From: Oscillospiraceae bacterium | Lineage (GTDB): Bacteria > Bacillota > Clostridia > Oscillospirales > Ruminococcaceae | NCBI GenBank assembly: GCA_003531585.1 | Contig: DQFX01000067.1 | Span: 1 to 18,741 of the forward strand | Direction: 5' to 3' | Length of the DNA stretch: 18,741 bases | Part shown: piece by piece, positions 14,504 to 18,741 of the stretch | Layout: each line of letters starts with the position of its first letter | Position numbering within the stretch: position 1 is the first letter of the stretch | Notes under the pieces: generated by a model | What the model was told of the DNA's origin: nothing | The model's database searches: none | Seen by the model: only the letters and a program-made list of their open reading frames with translations | Program-made: the position numbers and the translations under genes

Positions 14504-15162
14504 TGGCTGATATAAATAATCTTGGAAAGATAATTGCTGTAACGGGTCATTACGGCTCCGGCAAGACCAATCTCGCGGTGAACCTGGCGGTTGATTTCGC
14601 TAAGGAAGGGGAGCGGGTCACGATAATCGACCTTGATATCGTGAATCCCTACTTCCGCACCGCGGATTTCTCGGAGCTGTTCGGCTCTCTCGGGATAAAG
14701 CTGGTCGCGCCGCAGTTTGCGAATACAAACCTCGATATCCCCTCGCTAGGTTTTGACATGGCGGCGGTCATCAACGGCTGCGACCGCCTTATCATCGACG
14801 TCGGAGGGGACGACACCGGCGCGGTCGCGCTGGGGCAGTACGCAACAGTGCTTGGCAACTTCGGCTGCGAGCTGTATTACGTCGTGAACCGCTACCGCTA
14901 TCTTACAAGAACTCCCGGTGAAGCAGTGGAGCTTCTGCACGACATAGAGCAGGTGTCGCGTATCAGGGCAAAGGGCATTGTAAACTGCTCAAACCTAGGC
15001 TCACAGACTACCGCCGATGATGTAAAAGTCACGGCGGATTATGCTTTAAAATGCGCGTCAGAGGCAGGCGTACCGCTTGCGCTGACCGCCGCGGAGCGCA
15101 GTCTGGGCGTAGAAGGAGCCTACCCGGTGGACGTTTACGTGCGCCCATTCTGGGAAGAATAG
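14503..15162 (+). CDS. P-loop ATPase of the MinD/ParA/CobQ type
   Basis: Counted from ATG 14503 the protein has 219 residues. The P-loop GHYGSGKT is at 15-22, followed by the switch-like DLDIVNPYFRT and by a second acidic motif IIDVGGDD (residues about 100-107). This places it in the SIMIBI class of dimerising ATPases (MinD, ParA, NifH, Mrp). No paired CxxC metal site of Mrp/NBP35 is seen, although four scattered cysteines exist. The start overlaps the stop of the zinc-ribbon gene and there is no ribosome binding site, so translation depends on coupling. The operon continues into a ferredoxin and oxidoreductase, so it may help assemble, load or regulate that complex; this is inference. Confidence 0.82.
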   Translation: MADINNLGKIIAVTGHYGSGKTNLAVNLAVDFAKEGERVTIIDLDIVNPYFRTADFSELFGSLGIKLVAPQFANTNLDIPSLGFDMAAVINGCDRLIIDVGGDDTGAVALGQYATVLGNFGCELYYVVNRYRYLTRTPGEAVELLHDIEQVSRIRAKGIVNCSNLGSQTTADDVKVTADYALKCASEAGVPLALTAAERSLGVEGAYPVDVYVRPFWEE

Positions 15163-15181
15163 AAACTGCCGGAGTGCAGAA

Positions 15182-15216
15182 ATCCGCAGGAATGCGGGTC
15201 GTCCGGGCTTACCGGA
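15182..15216 (+). other. Two short hairpins between the ATPase and ferredoxin genes
   Basis: ATCCGC (15182-15187) pairs with GCGGGT (15194-15199, one G-U) and TCCGG (15202-15206) with CCGGA (15212-15216). They fill the only sizeable gap (73 bases) of the operon, with no T run. They may mark a processing site that sets different levels for the two halves. Confidence 0.35.
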
Positions 15217-15235
15217 TCTGGAAAGGGATTTAAAA

Positions 15236-15457
15236 ATGGCTAAGATGAATGTGGACTTTGAAGCCTGCAAGGGCTGTGCGCTGTGTACCACCGCATGTCC
15301 TAAGAAGATCGTTGAGATCTCGCATGAAAAGCTGAATGCAAAGGGATATTACACCGCCGTCTGTATCGACGATGACGCATGCATTGCGTGTGCAATGTGC
15401 GCGATGATGTGTCCCGACTGCGCGATCACGATAATTCCGGACGGAGGTGAAAAGTGA
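15236..15457 (+). CDS. 2[4Fe-4S] ferredoxin subunit of the oxidoreductase (delta)
   Basis: The 73-residue protein has two classical cluster motifs: Cys11, Cys14, Cys17, Cys21 and Cys49, Cys52, Cys55, Cys59. It corresponds to the delta subunit (KorD/VorD) of four-subunit 2-oxoacid:ferredoxin oxidoreductases, which carries electrons from the thiamine-pyrophosphate centre to free ferredoxin. GAAAGGG stands before ATG 15236. Its TGA overlaps the start of the alpha subunit, which supports a one-to-one complex. Confidence 0.9.
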   Translation: MAKMNVDFEACKGCALCTTACPKKIVEISHEKLNAKGYYTAVCIDDDACIACAMCAMMCPDCAITIIPDGGEK

Positions 15458-16527
15458 TGGAAAGAAACCTTATGAAGGGCAACGAAGCTCTCGCCGAGGC
15501 TGCGATACGCGCCGGCTGCAAGTGCTTTTTCGGCTACCCCATCACACCTCAGACGGAGATCTCCGCTTATATGGCGAAGCGCATGCCGAAGGTCGGCGGC
15601 GTTTTCCTCCAGGCGGAGAGCGAGATAGCGGCTATCAACATGGTATACGGCTGCGCAAGCTCCGGCGTACGGTGCATGACATCCAGTTCATCGCCGGGAA
15701 TCTCCCTTAAGAGCGAGGGCGTTTCCTACATGGCGGGTTCCGACCTGCCATGCGTTATCGTAAACGTAATGCGCGGCGGTCCCGGACTCGGCGGCATTCA
15801 GCCATCCCAGAGCGACTACTGGCAGGCTACCAGGGCGCTGGGTCACGGCGACTTCCAGATACTTGTATTCGCGCCTTCCACCGTTCAGGAGATGGCAGAT
15901 CTCATGGGCAGAGCCTTCGACGAAGCCGATAAGTACCGTATGCCCGCTATGATACTTGCGGACGGACTGCTCGGTCAGATGATGGAACCGGTCACATTCA
16001 AGGTCGGCGAGATACAGCACCACGACGCTTCCGAGAAGCCATGGGCAACAAACGGTCACGGCAACAAGCGCAAGCACAACATAGTCAACTCGCTCTACTT
16101 ACAGGCCGAGGAGCTTGAGCGCCTTAATATCGAGCGCTTCGAGCGTTACGAGACAGTAAAGAAGGAGCTACACGAAGCCGAGCTTTACAAGACCGAGGAC
16201 GCGGATATCGTGGTTGCAGCGTACGGTTCGGTCGCAAGACTTGCAAAGGCGGCGGTTGACCGCGCCCGCGAAGCAGGTATCAAGGCGGGACTTGTCCGCC
16301 CGGTAACCCTGTGGCCGTTCCCTGTTCAGGAAGTCCGCGAAGCGTGCCGGAATGCAAAGCGCGTTCTGTGCGTGGAGATGTCGATGGGTCAGATGATAGA
16401 CGACGTAAAACTCGCGCTGGACTGCCGAATTCCCGTGGAGTTTTACGGACGCACCGGCGGCGTCGTTCCGAAGCCGACTGCAATATTCGAGCAGATAAAG
16501 CTCCTGAGCGAAAAGGAGGCTGAGTGA
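15457..16527 (+). CDS. vorB: 2-oxoacid:ferredoxin oxidoreductase alpha subunit (VorB/KorA type)
   Basis: The protein has 356 residues from ATG 15457 (GGAGG at 15443-15447); GTG 15454 is an equally possible start. The alpha subunit binds the pyrimidine end of thiamine pyrophosphate and forms the active site with beta. The motif FGYPITPQTE (25-34) and the RGGPGLGG segment with PSQSDYWQATRALGHG are typical of the branched-chain/2-oxoglutarate (Vor/Kor) group rather than pyruvate synthase. A transketolase-C-like domain with VRPVTLWPFP follows. The reaction is 2-oxoacid + CoA + oxidised ferredoxin to acyl-CoA + CO2, reversible in anaerobes. The true substrate (2-oxoisovalerate or 2-oxoglutarate) cannot be read from the sequence. 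Confidence 0.92.
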   Translation: MERNLMKGNEALAEAAIRAGCKCFFGYPITPQTEISAYMAKRMPKVGGVFLQAESEIAAINMVYGCASSGVRCMTSSSSPGISLKSEGVSYMAGSDLPCVIVNVMRGGPGLGGIQPSQSDYWQATRALGHGDFQILVFAPSTVQEMADLMGRAFDEADKYRMPAMILADGLLGQMMEPVTFKVGEIQHHDASEKPWATNGHGNKRKHNIVNSLYLQAEELERLNIERFERYETVKKELHEAELYKTEDADIVVAAYGSVARLAKAAVDRAREAGIKAGLVRPVTLWPFPVQEVREACRNAKRVLCVEMSMGQMIDDVKLALDCRIPVEFYGRTGGVVPKPTAIFEQIKLLSEKEAE

Positions 16528-16528
16528 T

Positions 16529-17269
16529 ATGCCGGAATTCAAGAAACCACACGCGCTGACTGACGTTCCGTTCCATTACTGCCCAGGCTGCACGCACGGA
16601 ATCGTGCACAGACTGGTGGCTGAGGTCATCGACGAAATGGGTATCGAGGGCGAGACCATCGGAGTTTGCCCGGTAGGCTGCTCCGTAATGGCGTACGATT
16701 ATTTCAGCTGCGATATGATAGAGGCCGCTCACGGACGCGCTCCGGCGGTGGCTACAGGCGTAAAGCGCGGAAATCCCGACAAGTTCGTGTTTACCTATCA
16801 GGGCGATGGCGACCTTGCGGCGATAGGCACTGCTGAAACGGTTCACGCGGCGACCCGCGGCGAGAATATCACCGTAATATTCATAAACAACACGACCTAC
16901 GGAATGACCGGCGGTCAGATGGCTCCGACGACCCTTCCGGGTCAGGTGACCCAGACAACACCCTACGGAAGAAATCCCGATGTAGAGGGCTTCCCGGTCA
17001 GGGTGTGCGAGATGGTATCCACGCTCTCCGGCGTAGCGCTTGCCGAGAGAGTAACCGTTACCGACCCGGCGAATATCCGCAAGGCTAAAGCGGCGATACG
17101 CAAGGGATTCGAGTTCCAGAAGAACAAGCAGGGCTTCTCGCTCATCGAGGTGCTCTCGACCTGCCCGACCAACTGGGGACTTTCTCCGGTGGAGGCTATA
17201 AAGTGGCTCAAGGACAACATGGTGCCGTATTATCCTCTGGGCGTATTCAAGGAGGGCGCGATAAGATGA
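16529..17269 (+). CDS. 2-oxoacid:ferredoxin oxidoreductase beta subunit (TPP-binding)
   Basis: The beta subunit has 246 residues and binds the diphosphate of thiamine pyrophosphate through GDGD (92-95) and NN (120-121), with TYGMTGGQMAPTT next to it. YCPGCTHG at 17-24 and CPVGC (47-51) are the conserved cysteine motifs of the family. AAAGGAGG at 16512-16519 lies within the end of the alpha gene, and the gap is only one base. Its stop overlaps the gamma start. Length and order are normal for Vor/Kor operons. Confidence 0.93.
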   Translation: MPEFKKPHALTDVPFHYCPGCTHGIVHRLVAEVIDEMGIEGETIGVCPVGCSVMAYDYFSCDMIEAAHGRAPAVATGVKRGNPDKFVFTYQGDGDLAAIGTAETVHAATRGENITVIFINNTTYGMTGGQMAPTTLPGQVTQTTPYGRNPDVEGFPVRVCEMVSTLSGVALAERVTVTDPANIRKAKAAIRKGFEFQKNKQGFSLIEVLSTCPTNWGLSPVEAIKWLKDNMVPYYPLGVFKEGAIR

Positions 17270-17796
17270 CGACTGAAACGATATTTGCAGGCTTCGGCGG
17301 TCAGGGGATACTGTTCGCAGGGAAGCTGCTGGCTTACCTCGGCTTATATCAGGACAAGCAGGTGTCGTGGCTGCCTTCCTACGGTCCTGAAATGCGCGGC
17401 GGCACCGCTAACTGCACCGTCTGCGTGAGCGACCAGCCGATAGGCTCTCCGTATGTCACCGACCCGGATATCCTCGTTGCGATGAATGCTCCGAGCTACG
17501 ATAAGTTTATTGAGGCTGTGAAGCCCGGCGGGATCGCGATAATCGACAGCACCCTCGTCACCGAGGAATGCAGCCGCACCGATATCCGCAGCTTCCGCAT
17601 ACCTTCGACCGCTCTTGCGGCTGAGAACGGTCTGCCCGGAATGGCGAACATAATCCTCGTCGGCAAGCTCCTGAAGGAAACCGGCTTTGCGGTTCTGGAG
17701 GCAGCGCGTCCCGTGCTCGAGAAGATGATCCCCCCGAAAAAGGCGAACCTCATTGACGCGAATATGAAGGCTCTCGCCATCGGAATGGCTCTTTAA
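17266..17796 (+). CDS. 2-oxoacid:ferredoxin oxidoreductase gamma subunit
   Basis: The gamma subunit has 176 residues from ATG 17266, which overlaps the beta stop (ATGA) and has GGAGGG at 17251-17256. An upstream in-frame ATG at 17203 lies inside the beta gene and is rejected. GFGGQGI (9-15) and SYGPEMRGGTA (38-48) are the family signature. It completes the delta-alpha-beta-gamma set, so the complex appears whole. Confidence 0.93.
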   Translation: MTTETIFAGFGGQGILFAGKLLAYLGLYQDKQVSWLPSYGPEMRGGTANCTVCVSDQPIGSPYVTDPDILVAMNAPSYDKFIEAVKPGGIAIIDSTLVTEECSRTDIRSFRIPSTALAAENGLPGMANIILVGKLLKETGFAVLEAARPVLEKMIPPKKANLIDANMKALAIGMAL

Positions 17797-17803
17797 ACAT
17801 CAG

Positions 17804-17832
17804 CGCGCCCGTTTGTAGCGGGCGCGTTCTTT
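17804..17832 (+). terminator. Terminator of the oxidoreductase operon
   Basis: CGCGCCCG (17804-17811) and CGGGCGCG (17819-17826) form a perfect 8-bp stem around TTTGTAG, followed by TTCTTT. It lies eight bases after the gamma stop. The T run is interrupted by one C, so some read-through into the next gene is likely. Confidence 0.85.
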
Positions 17833-17844
17833 ATCGGAGGTAAC

Positions 17845-18606
17845 ATGAGAAAACATCGTTTTCACCCGGCTCAGATAGTGACTGCGGCGCTTGCTGCCGG
17901 ATTTCTCGTGTGGTTTTGCCTGCCGGGATTCTTCAATGCCGGGACTTTCCTGGGAGTTCTGCTGAGCCTGCTTATCGCTGCGGCGGCATTGCTTTTCCCG
18001 CACATTGCAAGGGGCGTAAAGTGGCTTTGGAAGCGCATTCCCGGGAGGGCGGCGCTGTGTGCGCTCTGCGCGGCAGCGGCGGTGTTCGCGGGGTATCTCG
18101 GTTTTTGCGGAGTTCAGATGGCGAGGTATTCCTCAAGACCGCTGGAACAGGTCAACGCGGTGATGATACTGGGCTGCCAGGTTCACGGGAACACTCCCGG
18201 CAACGAGCTTGTCTCGCGCATGGAGAGCGCTCTCCCGCTCATTGAGCAGAACCCGTCCGCGCCCGTGATAGTCACAGGCGGGCAGGGCAGAGGGGAGTTC
18301 ATTCCCGAAGCGGACGCCATGAAAGCCTGGCTTGTCGAAAAGGGCGTGAGCGAATCAAGGATCTACACGGAAACTCAGTCGCACTCCACCCGCACGAATT
18401 TCGAGTATTCCGCGCCGATACTCCGTGAGCTGGGCGTGACCGACGGCATTGCAGTAGTCACCAACGATTTCCACCAGTACCGCGCGGATATCTACGCCGC
18501 CCGTGAGGGACTTTCAGCCGGTCATTACTCCTCGGCGACCCGGGCGCTGGTGTTCCCGAATTATATTATAAGGGAACTCGCGGCGCTGTGCTTTGTATGG
18601 AGCTGA
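17845..18606 (+). CDS. DUF218 / YdcF-SanA family membrane protein
   Basis: The 253-residue protein has three predicted membrane helices at about 9-27, 34-55 and 68-92, then a DUF218 domain from about 104. Family motifs are ILGCQVHG (108-115), VTGGQG (143-148), EADAMK (155-160), THSTRTN-like TRTNFE (182-187) and TNDFHQYRA (206-214). Related proteins (E. coli SanA, ElyC, YdcF) are linked to cell-envelope integrity, but the reaction of this member is unknown. GGAGG at 17836-17840 precedes ATG 17845, only 12 bases after the terminator, and no separate promoter is visible, so it probably lives on read-through from the oxidoreductase operon. Confidence 0.88.
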   Translation: MRKHRFHPAQIVTAALAAGFLVWFCLPGFFNAGTFLGVLLSLLIAAAALLFPHIARGVKWLWKRIPGRAALCALCAAAAVFAGYLGFCGVQMARYSSRPLEQVNAVMILGCQVHGNTPGNELVSRMESALPLIEQNPSAPVIVTGGQGRGEFIPEADAMKAWLVEKGVSESRIYTETQSHSTRTNFEYSAPILRELGVTDGIAVVTNDFHQYRADIYAAREGLSAGHYSSATRALVFPNYIIRELAALCFVWS

Positions 18607-18741
18607 CGACGTTAAATTTCGATAAATTGTATTGGTCACCTCTAAAAACCTCGTTTGAGTGAAAATGTGTATAGCACACCACCTGCTTCTTCAAACCTCC
18701 TCGTAAGGAATACAGCCTTACTTCGTCGGCTTTCATCGCAT
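18607..18741. repeat. Window end: possible dispersed repeat, no clear gene
   Basis: After the stop of the DUF218 gene there is no terminator-like hairpin with a T run. GTAAGG (18703-18708) pairs with CCTTAC (18716-18721) around AATACAG. On the minus strand a 56-codon frame runs from ATG 18736 to TAA 18566 and a second frame is also open over the same stretch. Being open in more than one frame with a hairpin resembles the short repeats found between genes in many copies in Ruminococcus genomes; from memory only, not verified here. Confidence 0.35.

Noticed and set aside
1..18741. CRISPR array, insertion sequence, rRNA or tRNA
   Set aside because: No regularly spaced repeats, no transposase, and no tRNA-like TTCGA loop with acceptor stem were found on reading both strands; the integrase is a phage-type enzyme.

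Overview
The window looks like a chromosomal segment of an anaerobic Gram-positive bacterium of the Clostridia, most likely a Ruminococcus-like member of the Oscillospiraceae. The evidence is the gene order gdpP-rplI-dnaB, RNase J in place of RNase E, strong AGGAGG-type ribosome binding sites, consensus sigma-A promoters, and a ferredoxin-linked 2-oxoacid oxidoreductase operon. The genus is inferred from protein style, not proven.

Positions 1 to about 3200 are the right end of a prophage, all on the + strand. A tail/receptor-binding protein (cut by the window edge) and a small tail accessory protein have host-like GC. The next phage gene starts in an overlap but dies after 21 codons, where the DNA turns abruptly AT-rich. 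The AT-rich part holds a 95-residue unknown gene with its own perfect promoter and terminator, then a tyrosine integrase with an almost identical promoter. No holin or endolysin is seen. Behind the integrase lie short repeats that look like integrase arm sites, a 34-codon ORF that may be the tail of an interrupted host gene, and a strong terminator that closes this part.

Positions 3565 to 11039 are a core operon. A perfect sigma-A promoter drives an unusually long leader of about 477 bases, rich in hairpins and ending in a terminator-like hairpin just before the first gene. Then come RNase J (with a roughly 100-residue charged N-terminal extension), the c-di-AMP phosphodiesterase GdpP, ribosomal protein L9, replicative helicase DnaB and the tRNA-Ile lysidine synthase TilS. 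The operon joins RNA decay, second-messenger turnover, translation and replication. ftsH follows under its own promoter and ends at a terminator. The hpt gene often found between tilS and ftsH is absent. A small GNAT acetyltransferase follows.

Positions 13847 to 17832 are a second operon. A near-consensus promoter overlaps a palindrome. It is followed by a zinc-ribbon membrane protein, a P-loop ATPase whose start overlaps the previous stop, a two-cluster ferredoxin, and the alpha, beta and gamma subunits of a 2-oxoacid:ferredoxin oxidoreductase (Vor/Kor type), closed by a terminator. A DUF218 (YdcF/SanA-like) membrane protein is last. The final 135 bases carry no clear gene and look like part of a dispersed repeat.

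The best candidates for undescribed biology are the structured RNase J leader, the prophage cargo gene at 1416, and the zinc-ribbon/P-loop pair fused to the oxidoreductase operon.
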